DNA of 64,000 nt from Mucilaginibacter pedocola (GCF_002013915.1 NZ_MBTF01000039.1:272766-336765), one strand, 5' to 3'. Shown: positions 1-9,072, counted from the first letter of the stretch. Program-made: numbers and translations. The notes: generated from the sequence alone by a model not told the origin.

Positions 1-644
1 CGATCACCACGCTAAAGGCGACACTACAGTTATTGGACAGGCTTAAAGATAACCCCGGGCCGATGCTGCCTAAACTGGTGGACCAGGCCAATACAAGTTT
101 AAGTAAACTCAGTGTGCTGGTAGAAGACCTCCTGAACGCTTCGCGGCTGACCGAAGGACAAGCCGCCTTGAACACGGCCGTCTTCCTTTTAGCACCGCTG
201 GTCGAAGAATGTGCTGATCACATCAATTTAGAAGGTATCTACCAGATCACTTGCCAGGGCGACCCATATTTACAGGTTTTGGCCGATGCGCATAAGATCG
301 AGCAGGTCATCGTTAATCTGCTAAATAATGCGATCAAATATGCACCCGGCTCAAAAAAGATCGCTATCAACTGGGAACAGCAGGATGATCGTATTCGCGT
401 GTCTGTTACTGACGAGGGGCAGGGCATCGCCGCAGAGAAGTTACCGCACCTTTTCGACCGGTATTACCGGGCTGCTGACAGCAGAGGCCCTTCGGGCCTG
501 GGACTGGGATTGTATATCTGTTCAGAGATCATTAAACAACATGGCGGAAAGATCGGCGTCGATAGTACAGTAGGCAGCGGCAGTACGTTCTGGTTCACCT
601 TAAAAAATGTCGATACCGGAAGCAACCGGTCATTGGCCACTTAA
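1..644 (+). CDS. Sensor histidine kinase, 3' part
   Basis: The reading frame is open from the window edge (codons from base 3), so the true start lies upstream. The visible part holds the end of the HisKA dimerisation helices (LLNASRL) and a complete HATPase_c domain with N box (VIVNLLNNAIKYAP), G1 box (VTDEGQGI) and G2 box (GLGLGLYICSEIIKQHGG). It would autophosphorylate a histidine in the part outside the window and pass the phosphate to a response regulator. No cognate receiver is visible downstream. Input domains cannot be judged. The kinase core resembles that of the large PAS kinase at 41103-44210. Confidence 0.9.
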   Translation, partial: ITTLKATLQLLDRLKDNPGPMLPKLVDQANTSLSKLSVLVEDLLNASRLTEGQAALNTAVFLLAPLVEECADHINLEGIYQITCQGDPYLQVLADAHKIEQVIVNLLNNAIKYAPGSKKIAINWEQQDDRIRVSVTDEGQGIAAEKLPHLFDRYYRAADSRGPSGLGLGLYICSEIIKQHGGKIGVDSTVGSGSTFWFTLKNVDTGSNRSLAT

Positions 645-965
645 GGATAGCTGATCCGCTGACCTTTTCCAAAAGGATCGTTAGAACGGTTATGCTGGAT
701 CTGCGGCGCATCTTTTACGAAAATACCGCTTTGTTTTTTGGCTGTTAGCGCAAGAGGCCATTGAACACCATTTTTTGCGTCCGGACCTGCTGCCGTCGTA
801 AAACAGCCGTGCGCAGCCACGGCATCGCCTGATCGCACTTAATTCCCCTGTGGCATCCAGGCGGCGCCGGAACTGGTCATGGGGCCACGGCCTAACAAAC
901 ATTGGGGTATCGTGAACTGGCCATCCTCTCTTTCATCGAGACCCTACATTTACTATAACGACATC
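645..965. other. Intergenic stretch without a supported gene
   Basis: About 320 bases between the kinase stop and the chosen lanB start. Short open frames occur on the minus strand (641-838 and 690-902) but they overlap each other, show no family I recognise and have no start context. The stretch presumably carries the lanB promoter; I cannot point to a convincing box. It could include a small lanthipeptide precursor gene but none was seen. Confidence 0.5.
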
Positions 966-3959
966 ATGAAGTATTCTTTTTTCAATAAGATGCTGTTACG
1001 CAGGCCTGTCCAAAGCCCCGCTGCCTATGGCAAGGGCCTTGCTTTCTTTTTAGAAGACCCGCTGTTTATGGCAGCGGTGCGGCTTGCCACACCGGTCTTT
1101 TACGTTAAGCTGGAAAAGCACTTAAGCGAAGGGTCGGAACTGTCATCCAAAGAAGCCCTGACGTTGCAGAAATATATTAACCGGTATTGCTACCGCCCGA
1201 CCCCTTTCGGGCTTTTCTCTGCTGTGCAGCTGATCGAATGGAGGGGTACTTGTTCCGAGAACAAAGATCGTTCCGCACTTATGGCCAATGTCCATACCGC
1301 TATGCCGCTCCTTGTCCAACTGGAGGAGCAGCTAACCGGGAGCGCGAAGGCAAAATATGAGTGCAACCCCACGCTCTACCGGGTGATGAATGAGTACCGT
1401 TTTGTGCGGACCGGGCTGAACGAGGCCGGACAACAACGGGAATACCAGCTCCAATCCATCGCATTTACCAGGATCTTAGGGGGCCTGAGCAATTATTGCA
1501 GAACACCCCGGCAAAGAACTGACATTACAGCCCATATCGCAGCAGCGGCAGCATGCGAATTATCCGAGGCAGCTGACTATACCGCTTTCCTGATAGACGC
1601 TCGATTTTTGGTGGATCACGGGCGGCTCAACATTACCGGGAAGGGGCAATCAGCGACGATACTAAGCCTGCCGGAAGGGGGGAGAAACATGGAACAGCTT
1701 CAGTCGCTGAGCAAAGGACTGAACATATCTTCAACGACCATCGGCCCGGCGGCCATCGATCGCCTCGAGGGCCTGCTTAGCGGCCTTTTGCCCGCTCTGT
1801 CCGATACCACGGAGAAATTAAGCATCATCATGAAAGAAGACAACCGCGGCGATGCGGTCGGGGCATCGGTCCGGAAAAAACTACGTGAGGGCCTGCATGC
1901 CCTTAGTTCATTAACGCAAGACCACCGTCCTGTTGAGTTAAAGCGATTCGTATCTGCCTTCAACAAGCATTTCGAGGGGCAAACATTGCCTTTGCTCCTG
2001 GCACTTGACCCGGAGGCCGGCATCGGCTATCAGCTTCCGGAAATAGAAAGAAACAATCCGCTGCTGGAGACTTTGAACATTCCTTACCTATCTTCCCCGG
2101 GCACCAACCAAAACTGGTCGACGACTCATAGCCTGATCATGGAGGCCTGGCTTCGGATGGACCCGGGGCAGAACGTTGTACGCATCAATGATGAGCTGCT
2201 TGAACGTGCGGGGAAAAACGCCCCTGACAACCCGATATTGGGCATGTCGGTCCTCTTCCGCCTCACCGAGGACCAGGTATTGATCGAGAATGCCGGGGGT
2301 ATCAACGCGCCGGCCCTCATGGGCAGGTTCACGCTCGCCGATGAAGCGATCGCGGCCGCAGCTCAAGAAATGGCCCGGCAATTAGAAGAGCAGAACCCGG
2401 AGGTGATCTTTGCGGAGTTACTCCATTTGGCAGATCCGCATACCGATAATATCAACCGTCGGGACCATATTTACAAGTATGAATTACCGATCACCGCCGC
2501 TTCCCGTCTTCCCCGTGAACAACAACTCCAACTTTCTGATCTTTATTTGTCGATCGTGGGGTCACAGATAATTCTCTTTTCGGAAAGGCATCAAAAGGCC
2601 GTTATCCCGCGGCTGACCTCTGCCTATAATCACAGCCTTAACCGCTTACCTTTATTCCGGTTCCTGGCGGACCTTTCCTACCAGTACGCTCGTTCAAGCC
2701 TGGCCCTGGATCTTCGGCAGCTCTTTCCGGGGCTCAGTTCATACCCAAGGGTCGAGTACAAAAATACCATACTCAGTTTGGCCATTTGGGTATTGAACAG
2801 CGAACAGATCGACGGTTTGTCCTCGGGGGCTGAGCGTGGCATAGCAGCCTTCCGGGAATGGAGGGACAGGATAGGGCTTTGCCGTTATTATTCACTTGCA
2901 GATGGCGATCAGGAATTAGTGTTCGATGGCGAAAGTGAAAAGGACGTCCTATTCTTTCAAAGTTGCATCCGCAACCGGAAGGAGGCTATCCTTAAAGAGT
3001 TCCCGGAACAGGACGTTGTAAAGCAGTATAATGCTTACCTCTTGCCGGAAGAGGCATTGGAATTGCCTAAGACCGGCCTGTTCTCGAATGACAAGGGCAA
3101 AGAGCGCCGGAAGTTCTTGCCCGGTTCATCCTGGCTTTATCTAAAAATATATGCCCCAAGGACCGGAGTGAACCGTCTACTGTTACGACTGCGTCCCCTG
3201 CTTTATAAAGCCTACGGCGGCCATAAGGTCCGCAAATGGTTCTTTATACGTTATGAGGACCATGCACCACATATCCGGCTTCGCTTGCAGGTCGAACCTG
3301 ATGCGATCAATGATATTTTGCTGGCCTTCAAAAATAAACTGGAAAACGGTATCCGGCAACATGTGATCAGGGAATTCCAGATCGATGTGTATAGCCGGGA
3401 ATTAGAACGCTACAGGGCCGGCGGCATCGAAAATACCGAGGCGTTCTTTTTTGCCAGCAGCGAACTGACCTTGAATTACCTCCGGCATTCCAAAAAGGTA
3501 GGATCACCGGCCTTACACACTTATGCGCTCTATTCTACCTATATATTGGTGAGCCACTTCCTCACCGGACAGGATGACCAGATCAGGTTCACGCAGTTGG
3601 GTTTCCAACGCTTTCTCCCCGAGTTCGCGAATGTCCCGATCAAGGTCGGCCTGGACAAAAAATACCGGGAATTAGCGCCGGGCATACTTATGGCTTTTCG
3701 AAAAGAAGACCCCGGCTTGTTATGCGGTTCCGCAAAGTCCGGCCGGTCGTTCGCCTCCAGCCTCCAAACGATACGTGCTTACATGGGACCAAGGCCGGAT
3801 GAAGAATACCTGTACAGTATCGTCCATATGCACCTGAACCGGATATTTACCGACGAATCCCGCAAACAGGAAATGATCTGTTACTACTTTATCCATAAAT
3901 ACTTATTGTCGGTCAAAGGCCGGAGCCTGTCGGACGCAAAGCAGAACGCTCCGTCCTGA
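966..3959 (+). CDS. LanB-type lanthipeptide dehydratase (full length)
   Basis: A 997-residue protein of the class I lanthipeptide dehydratase family. The N-terminal glutamylation domain carries the family motif for Arg-x-Thr-Pro-Phe-Gly (YRPTPFGLFSA near residue 80), and the C-terminal 270 residues form the SpaB_C/thiopeptide-type elimination domain (WLYLKIYAP, KVRKWFFIRYEDHAPHIRLR). Such enzymes use glutamyl-tRNA to dehydrate Ser/Thr of a precursor peptide. The frame is open from base 879, but the ATG at 966 gives the typical N-terminus (MKYSFFNKMLLRRPVQSP). The 3' end overlaps the convergent regulator gene by 47 bases. No LanC cyclase, transporter or protease is in the window, so the pathway is incomplete here; the candidate substrate is the ORF at 5826. 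Confidence 0.9.
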   Translation: MKYSFFNKMLLRRPVQSPAAYGKGLAFFLEDPLFMAAVRLATPVFYVKLEKHLSEGSELSSKEALTLQKYINRYCYRPTPFGLFSAVQLIEWRGTCSENKDRSALMANVHTAMPLLVQLEEQLTGSAKAKYECNPTLYRVMNEYRFVRTGLNEAGQQREYQLQSIAFTRILGGLSNYCRTPRQRTDITAHIAAAAACELSEAADYTAFLIDARFLVDHGRLNITGKGQSATILSLPEGGRNMEQLQSLSKGLNISSTTIGPAAIDRLEGLLSGLLPALSDTTEKLSIIMKEDNRGDAVGASVRKKLREGLHALSSLTQDHRPVELKRFVSAFNKHFEGQTLPLLLALDPEAGIGYQLPEIERNNPLLETLNIPYLSSPGTNQNWSTTHSLIMEAWLRMDPGQNVVRINDELLERAGKNAPDNPILGMSVLFRLTEDQVLIENAGGINAPALMGRFTLADEAIAAAAQEMARQLEEQNPEVIFAELLHLADPHTDNINRRDHIYKYELPITAASRLPREQQLQLSDLYLSIVGSQIILFSERHQKAVIPRLTSAYNHSLNRLPLFRFLADLSYQYARSSLALDLRQLFPGLSSYPRVEYKNTILSLAIWVLNSEQIDGLSSGAERGIAAFREWRDRIGLCRYYSLADGDQELVFDGESEKDVLFFQSCIRNRKEAILKEFPEQDVVKQYNAYLLPEEALELPKTGLFSNDKGKERRKFLPGSSWLYLKIYAPRTGVNRLLLRLRPLLYKAYGGHKVRKWFFIRYEDHAPHIRLRLQVEPDAINDILLAFKNKLENGIRQHVIREFQIDVYSRELERYRAGGIENTEAFFFASSELTLNYLRHSKKVGSPALHTYALYSTYILVSHFLTGQDDQIRFTQLGFQRFLPEFANVPIKVGLDKKYRELAPGILMAFRKEDPGLLCGSAKSGRSFASSLQTIRAYMGPRPDEEYLYSIVHMHLNRIFTDESRKQEMICYYFIHKYLLSVKGRSLSDAKQNAPS

Positions 3960-4671
3960 CCAGGTGTTCATCCATCATATCCAGAAAACGTTGTTTATAA
4001 TGGCCGCCCAAAGCCAGCGTATCGCCGTTCTCCATCCTGACCTGCCCGCGTTCGATCACTTTTACAAAATTAACGTTGATCAGGAAGGACCGGTGGGTAC
4101 GGGCGAATAGCGGCTTTGGCAGGTGCTGCTCGATCTCTTTCATGGTCAGGTAGGTCATATGTTTAGCCTCGGCCGTATGGACCATGATGTAATTGACCGC
4201 ACCTTCGATGTAGATCACCTCATCGAATTTGACCTTGACCACCCGCCCTTTGATCTCGCTTTTGATGGTGAAAAAGTCCTTATATATCGGGTAATTGTTC
4301 TTGACCGACAGCTTTTTCTTACGTTTGGCATGCTGGATGCATTTGGCGAAGCGTTCATAAGTGATCGGCTTCAGGAGGTAATCGAACGCTTCTTTTTCAT
4401 AGGCCTGCAAGGCGTACTCCTGGAATGCGGTCGTAAAGACCACCGTAGTGTAGAGGTTAACCATTCCGGCAAGCTCCAGCCCGGATAGCAGCCGCATATC
4501 CACATCCACAAAAGTGATGTCCGGAGCGTTTGCGCCGGTCAGCCGGTCCAATGCCACCAAGGGGTCCAGAGCGGTGCCGACCAATTCCAGTCCGGGTGTG
4601 CGTTCGATATATTCGGAGAGCAAGGTAATGGCCCCCGGTTCGTCATCGACGATATAACAAGTGATATTCAT
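3913..4671 (-). CDS. LytTR-family response regulator
   Basis: A 252-residue two-domain regulator: an N-terminal receiver (YIVDDEPGA, phospho-acceptor Asp in ITFVDVDM near residue 55, Lys in DYLLKPI) and a C-terminal LytTR DNA-binding domain (VIYIEGAVNYIMVHT, FARTHRSFLINV). It starts with ATG overlapping the stop of the kinase gene by four bases, so the two are translationally coupled. The 3' end runs 47 bases into the convergent dehydratase gene. The location suggests control of the lanthipeptide locus, which is inference. Confidence 0.93.
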   Translation of the reverse strand: MNITCYIVDDEPGAITLLSEYIERTPGLELVGTALDPLVALDRLTGANAPDITFVDVDMRLLSGLELAGMVNLYTTVVFTTAFQEYALQAYEKEAFDYLLKPITYERFAKCIQHAKRKKKLSVKNNYPIYKDFFTIKSEIKGRVVKVKFDEVIYIEGAVNYIMVHTAEAKHMTYLTMKEIEQHLPKPLFARTHRSFLINVNFVKVIERGQVRMENGDTLALGGHYKQRFLDMMDEHLVRTERSALRPTGSGL

Positions 4672-5750
4672 AGTTCGATAATTAGATGTGTCGTAAATAT
4701 CTCTTCGTCTTCATTTACTGCCAGGCGGTAACGCCCCTGGTAAAAATTAGCGAGCCGTTTCCTGATATTGTTCAGGCCGAGGCCGCTCGCCGGATATAGT
4801 TTCGTCAACTTCTTCTTATTTCTGGTCTCAAATTCAATATGCCCGTCCTGAACTTCTATACGTACCAATGCCGGGCTACGGGCATCCCCCAGGTCACCGT
4901 GCTTCATCATGTTCTCGACCAGGGTGATCAGGACCAGTGGGATGATCTGTAGCTGCGCCATTTTTCCCCGTTTCCTGAATTTCAGATGAAAATGATCGGG
5001 GAAACGCATCCTGCAAAGTTCGATCAGGTTCTGCACTTGCTCGAGTTCGCGCCTAAGGGTTACGGTCCGAGTATCGTCGGTACTTGTCAAAGAATAACGC
5101 ATCAGGTCCGACAACAAAGAAACGCTTTTACCTGCCTCTTCCGAACCTTTATATACTTTGGTATAGATAAAGTTCAGCGAATTGAACAGCAGGTGGGGGC
5201 TGATCTGGTTCTGCAAATAGGCGTTCTCCACCGAAATATACTTATTTTCCAGTTCCAGTTTACTTGCTTCCGTCTTTAATTGTTCGGTCTCAATGCGGTG
5301 GTTTCGTTCTTTATACCTAAGCATATATCGCATAGACCAGTAAGCGATACTGAACCCGATAAAGTAAATTCCACGCCAAAGATTCGCCAAAAGGAACTGG
5401 CGGTTTTGGATGAGCACACCGGATATAGAGGCATTTGGCCTCATACTCAGATAATCCAATAAAAGTTTCAGGAAGAAATAGGCCACAAGTTCTACAAAGG
5501 TCAGTCCTAAGGCGAAAATATATGGCCTGTTCGTCCTAAAAAATGCAAAGTCCAATACCAGGTGCGCTTGAGCATAGAATAGCGCAATATTCAACGCATA
5601 ATAAACGGCAAAGTGGCCTACACTTGCATTCACACCGACAGTGAAGTAAATATAGGCGACCTCGTATCCAATGAAGATCAGCCAAAGGGAAACATGAAGA
5701 AGAACCCTAGCTTTCGTAGTCATCCGATTTTCACTTTTTGCTTTCTGCAT
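4668..5750 (-). CDS. LytS-like membrane histidine kinase
   Basis: A 360-residue kinase of the His_kinase (PF06580) type. The first 140 residues are hydrophobic with about four membrane helices, followed by a coiled-coil linker, the H box NQISPHLLFNSLNFIYT and a degenerate HATPase domain ending GLGLNNIRKRL. It has no periplasmic sensor domain, as is usual for Bacteroidetes LytS-type kinases. It overlaps the response regulator gene by four bases and shares its promoter. An internal start at Met10 (MTTKARVLLH) is an alternative. Confidence 0.92.
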   Translation of the reverse strand: MQKAKSENRMTTKARVLLHVSLWLIFIGYEVAYIYFTVGVNASVGHFAVYYALNIALFYAQAHLVLDFAFFRTNRPYIFALGLTFVELVAYFFLKLLLDYLSMRPNASISGVLIQNRQFLLANLWRGIYFIGFSIAYWSMRYMLRYKERNHRIETEQLKTEASKLELENKYISVENAYLQNQISPHLLFNSLNFIYTKVYKGSEEAGKSVSLLSDLMRYSLTSTDDTRTVTLRRELEQVQNLIELCRMRFPDHFHLKFRKRGKMAQLQIIPLVLITLVENMMKHGDLGDARSPALVRIEVQDGHIEFETRNKKKLTKLYPASGLGLNNIRKRLANFYQGRYRLAVNEDEEIFTTHLIIEL

Positions 5751-5801
5751 AGACCAAAGGCCACTTCGTGTAATAAAGTTCAGGTGGCTTTTAAGCCCAA
5801 A

Positions 5802-5809
5802 TAGTTTTG
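5802..5809 (+). promoter_or_regulatory. Possible -7 box TAGTTTTG
   Basis: The octamer fits the Bacteroidetes -7 consensus TAnnTTTG and lies 16 bases before the ATG of the Thr-rich small ORF. No clear -33 TTTG/TTG box is seen at the usual spacing, so the call is weak. The interval 5751-5825 must also hold the promoter of the divergent lytS-like gene. Confidence 0.35.
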
Positions 5810-5825
5810 GGTAAACACTAAAGCC

Positions 5826-6008
5826 ATGAAAAGTACAAAACCAAAAAAACTAAACAGAACGGTCAATACCATATGTGACTTCAAAGGACACACGGTGTCG
5901 GTTAACCCGACCGCCGATACGAGCCTGGGTACTGACCCAACCAATACCACGATGACCATTATTACAACAGTTAATACGCACCTCGACCATAAAAGGTTGG
6001 TCATTTAG
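5826..6008 (+). CDS. Thr-rich 60-residue ORF, candidate RiPP precursor
   Basis: Encodes 60 residues of which 14 are Thr and 3 are Ser, with a single Cys (NTICDF near residue 17). A basic, Thr-poor start (KPKKLNR) is followed by a Thr-dense second half (NPTADTSLGTDPTNTTMTII). A peptide rich in dehydratable residues 1.9 kb from a LanB-type dehydratase is the expected form of a substrate. There is no GG or other obvious leader cleavage site and only one Cys for ring formation, so a linear dehydrated peptide would be more likely than a classical multi-ring lanthipeptide. A hairpin follows the stop directly. I do not recognise a named family; a chance ORF is possible. Confidence 0.45.
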   Translation: MKSTKPKKLNRTVNTICDFKGHTVSVNPTADTSLGTDPTNTTMTIITTVNTHLDHKRLVI

Positions 6009-6012
6009 TATG

Positions 6013-6046
6013 AACAGGCCAAAAAGGATAGATATCCGAGCCTGTT
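6013..6046 (+). promoter_or_regulatory. Hairpin directly after the small ORF
   Basis: AACAGGC (6013-6019) pairs with GCCTGTT (6040-6046), with a small inner helix GGAT/ATCC. It begins five bases after the stop of the Thr-rich ORF and is not followed by a T run, so it is more like an mRNA-stabilising or partial read-through element than a full terminator. Confidence 0.4.
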
Positions 6047-6091
6047 ATCACCTGATCGTATTAACTACACGGAAACCAAGTTGTTTTTATT

Positions 6092-7231
6092 TTGCTTAGA
6101 ACGGAGATCAATGCACTGGAAGAACATATCGATGCTATTCTGAATTCGGACAGGATAGACGATGCCTTGGCCTACCCGGAACTTTTGGCCGGCGTAAAGG
6201 CGATGTGTTCCTCCCTGAAAGCGCTTTGGATACGTGAATTATTAAGTAATTTACGTGAACTGGTGCTGAAACGATACGTTCAATATCATCAGGCAGTTAT
6301 CATCCGGCTTTCCGATAAGGCCGGCCTGGCACTGACCAGATCGGCCGCCTCAGATCTGGACGGGCATGCTTATCAAAACCTGTATACGGGGATCGCAGCT
6401 GAACTGGAGGATATCATTACTTTTCTCCGATATCGTGCCTACCTGTACTTTGATATCGACCATCCTGCTACAAGCTATTATATCGGCTTGGTTCGAAAGA
6501 GAGTGAACGAGATCGCCCAGGATATCAGGAACTGCGCTGATACGCCGATCGACCAAATGCTAATCGGCAGCGCAGTGTTATCGGTGGACGAGCTGCTCTC
6601 CAAGCCATCATCCGGTACGCTTTCCTATCGCAGGGCAGATCAATGCCAAAGGGTCATCGAAATGACCTCCCAACTCGTAATGCCGGAACTGGGAACAGAT
6701 ACGAACGCACTTTTCCGTGCCTTGTTCCGGCAGAACCTTAACTCTCTGCATTTTTACAACTGGTACCGCACGTCGATACTCAGTTCGCTTGCGGCCGCAG
6801 GTGGCCAGAAAGAGAAGGGCTCCATACTCCGGCAGCAGATCGATATGCTTTCAGCTGTGTATGTTGATCCCGACAAAGCCCTGTATCCTGAATTGGCCCC
6901 GATCGATAAGATGGCCCTTAGCTGGCTTAGTGAACAAGCCAACGCGCCTGCTCAACCCGCGCCAACGGCCTGGCAATTACCGCTGAATTTATCGGTACCA
7001 CAATTCGCTATGTTCATCCGGATCTTCTATAAGGCCGGCTGTTTCCCGATCGAGAATGTAGCGATGATCACCTGTTTCTTTACGGCGCACTTCAGGACCA
7101 AAAAACGATCCCATATCTCTCAAAAAAGCTTTAACCATGCTTTCTACGACAACGACCAGTCGGCCGCAGCGATCGTTCGTGACCTGTTACAAAAAATGCT
7201 TAATTACCTCAATAAAACCTATTTCCCATGA
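6092..7231 (+). CDS. Hypothetical protein associated with rteC
   Basis: A 379-residue, largely alpha-helical, soluble protein with no signal peptide and no catalytic motif that I recognise. The last 80 residues (LSVPQFAMFIRIFYKAG, ITCFFTAHFRTKKRSHIS) resemble a C-terminal region seen in proteins encoded beside RteC in Bacteroidetes mobile elements, with a FRTKK/S motif near the end. The frame starts with TTG at 6092; the first in-frame ATG would remove about 38 residues. It lies between the Thr-rich ORF and rteC on the same strand and probably belongs to the element's regulatory region. Confidence 0.6.
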   Translation: MLRTEINALEEHIDAILNSDRIDDALAYPELLAGVKAMCSSLKALWIRELLSNLRELVLKRYVQYHQAVIIRLSDKAGLALTRSAASDLDGHAYQNLYTGIAAELEDIITFLRYRAYLYFDIDHPATSYYIGLVRKRVNEIAQDIRNCADTPIDQMLIGSAVLSVDELLSKPSSGTLSYRRADQCQRVIEMTSQLVMPELGTDTNALFRALFRQNLNSLHFYNWYRTSILSSLAAAGGQKEKGSILRQQIDMLSAVYVDPDKALYPELAPIDKMALSWLSEQANAPAQPAPTAWQLPLNLSVPQFAMFIRIFYKAGCFPIENVAMITCFFTAHFRTKKRSHISQKSFNHAFYDNDQSAAAIVRDLLQKMLNYLNKTYFP

Positions 7232-7262
7232 TGATGATGCCTATGGAAAATTGATACGCAAT

Positions 7263-7306
7263 AGCTTTGTTCGAAACACCCGTTTCTGTTAGCGGGTGGC
7301 AAAGCT
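7263..7306 (+). promoter_or_regulatory. Nested inverted repeat in the rteC leader
   Basis: AGCTTTG (7263-7269) pairs with CAAAGCT (7300-7306) and, inside it, CACCCG (7277-7282) pairs with CGGGTG (7293-7298). The structure ends 21 bases before the rteC ATG. It lacks a T run, so it could be an RNA hairpin or a protein-binding dyad controlling rteC. Confidence 0.5.
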
Positions 7307-7327
7307 TCTTCACTAATCGCTATTCCG

Positions 7328-8161
7328 ATGATAACCAAAATTAGTGATCGCCTTTACGCGGACCTTACCAGGGACCTGAATGCGCTGGTGCTCGAAGAAG
7401 AGCAAGCGATCAAAAGAATGGAACGCTCCATCCATGTATGCCTAAAATATCTACGAAAACTAAAAGAGCATTGTAAGCTGAACGGCCCCGGCACACCGCA
7501 GGAAGAGATCGTCTTCTTCAAACAGATAAAGCCCAAGTTCAAGGCCCAGCTGATCTTTCACCAATCCCTCCTGAACCTGGAGATCCGCAAACCGGTAGGC
7601 GAAGGCCAGCTGGTGTGTGATTACCTCCATAACGAGATCAGGATCATCCAGCATTTCTTCGAAAGCAACCTGTCTTTTTATCAATATGTCCGGACAGAGG
7701 CGACCTACCTGGACGAGCAGTATTTTGTCCGCGGCACCTACGATGTCCATCTCGACCCCGACCAGTGCATGATCGATTTCGACCCGGCCTTCAGTACGAC
7801 CCATGACCATAAGCTTGCCCAGGTCTTGGCCAATGAGCTGTTGCAGGAGCACCTGGAGCAGTCCATCCAAAGGATCAATCAAAGGGAAACGATCACCCAA
7901 CTGGACGCGGAATTCTACGATTTCGACTGGAAGCAGACCAAATGTGCGCTGATCGAGCTGATCTACAGCTGGCATGCTACCGAAGCGTTCGGCAAGAAGA
8001 ACCTAAAAAGCATCGCCAAGTTCATTGAACGCTCATTCAACGTATCATTGGGTAATTTCTACGACACCTATGAGTGGCTCTGCGGCAGGTCAAGCCCCAC
8101 GGTCTACATTGATGAGATGAAAGAGGCATTCTTGCTCCGGATGCAAAAGAAACTCAAATAG
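7328..8161 (+). CDS. rteC: RteC family regulator of conjugative element
   Basis: A 277-residue protein with the RteC family pattern: IVFFKQIKPKFKAQLIFHQ, then FFESNLSFYQYVRTEATYLDEQYFVRG as two consecutive conserved blocks, then CALIELIYSWHA and a C-terminal winged-helix-like part (IAKFIERSFNVSLGNFYDTYEWL). In CTnDOT, RteC activates excision genes after tetracycline induction. Here there are no rteA/rteB or tetQ genes beside it. The last quarter of the sequence fits the family best, and the length is close to the usual 220-290 residues. Its presence marks the region as part of a CTnDOT-like element. Confidence 0.85.
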   Translation: MITKISDRLYADLTRDLNALVLEEEQAIKRMERSIHVCLKYLRKLKEHCKLNGPGTPQEEIVFFKQIKPKFKAQLIFHQSLLNLEIRKPVGEGQLVCDYLHNEIRIIQHFFESNLSFYQYVRTEATYLDEQYFVRGTYDVHLDPDQCMIDFDPAFSTTHDHKLAQVLANELLQEHLEQSIQRINQRETITQLDAEFYDFDWKQTKCALIELIYSWHATEAFGKKNLKSIAKFIERSFNVSLGNFYDTYEWLCGRSSPTVYIDEMKEAFLLRMQKKLK

Positions 8162-9072
8162 TGCTTAATATGACGATACTAAGTGGATATCCGCATTTCT
8201 ACTTCTGTTCTCGAGACCTCATACATCAACGGACCCAGTTTCCATACGACCTATTAAATAATGTGAATATAGGTATGTTAACGAGAACTCCAGGGCGGCG
8301 GCGACAGTGCCACCCTGGTTCGGGTAGCGCCTCATACAATGATCAGCGAATTCTCCAAGCAAGGTGACGTTCGTACCGCTGCACCGTATAGGGCCGAAGC
8401 TGCACCAGGTAGAAGTTCCGCACTTTGTACGTCCAGATCTGACAAACAGGCGATGTTCCGACAGGAAAATTCAGGCCGGGAGCAGTGTTATCCATCCCAT
8501 CCACGAATTGATCGACGCGGTGGTTGGCATCAGTGGTAAATCAACTTTGATCTTAATTATCCCGTCAGGACCAATGTATGGAGGAATATGCTGAATAAGC
8601 TCAGTGCTGGAAACGACCGTTTTAAATATTGCGGCCTGTCTGGATCACCTTAATAGCTATCATCGATGTTATTTGCCGCTTCTTCGGAAAGTGACTGCGA
8701 TCAATCCAGGAAAAGAAATGTCGCTGATAAAACCAAGGATGGCTGGGCGAGCTGTCCATCAAGATGATGGATATTGACCTTAAAGCTACCAAATATATGG
8801 CAATGAAACATTGGCCGGGGACCCAGTTGGACGGAAAACGGTGGTGGCTGAATTTACAGACCATCAGAAAGAACTGATCGATCTATTGACCGCTGCGGGA
8901 CGACAAAATGCTGCTAAAACAGGTTGGGAAAGCCGACCGCGAACGCCTCCGCGGTCACGGAGTAATGTTGATACCTGAACATGAATCACGAACTTGCATA
9001 AAAAAATGAACAGATAATTAAATTAGCTTGATATTTATTCAGATGTTCACTAAATTTGACTGTTTATGATTC
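8162..9072. other. Gene-poor, decayed stretch
   Basis: About 900 bases with only short overlapping open frames on both strands. The only piece with protein-like character is the fragment at 8764-8978 (listed separately). The last 100 bases carry the operator-like sites in front of the AbiE pair. Confidence 0.5.
8764..8978 (+). pseudogene. Protein-coding relic, possibly DinB-like
   Basis: Two frames join into one plausible sequence: MMDIDLKATKYMAMKHW from 8764, then after a single-base shift near 8840 VVAEFTDHQKELIDLLTAAG to a stop at 8976-8978. The pattern of a conserved basic/aromatic stretch followed by F-x-D/E-H-Q-x-x-L-I-x-L-L is reminiscent of the C-terminal half of DinB-like proteins. 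The family guess is weak; that this is a broken coding fragment is more likely. Confidence 0.3.

Noticed and set aside
641..902. Two overlapping minus-strand open frames upstream of lanB
   Set aside because: No recognised family, no start context, and they overlap each other; considered as possible precursor genes but they lack a leader/core pattern.
5780..6004. Minus-strand open frame opposite the Thr-rich ORF
   Set aside because: It is antisense to the small ORF, starts within it and overlaps the divergent promoter region; its hydrophobic text follows from the Thr codons on the other strand.
8161..8594. Three overlapping plus-strand open frames after rteC
   Set aside because: Overlapping frames without protein-like composition or family; treated as decayed DNA.
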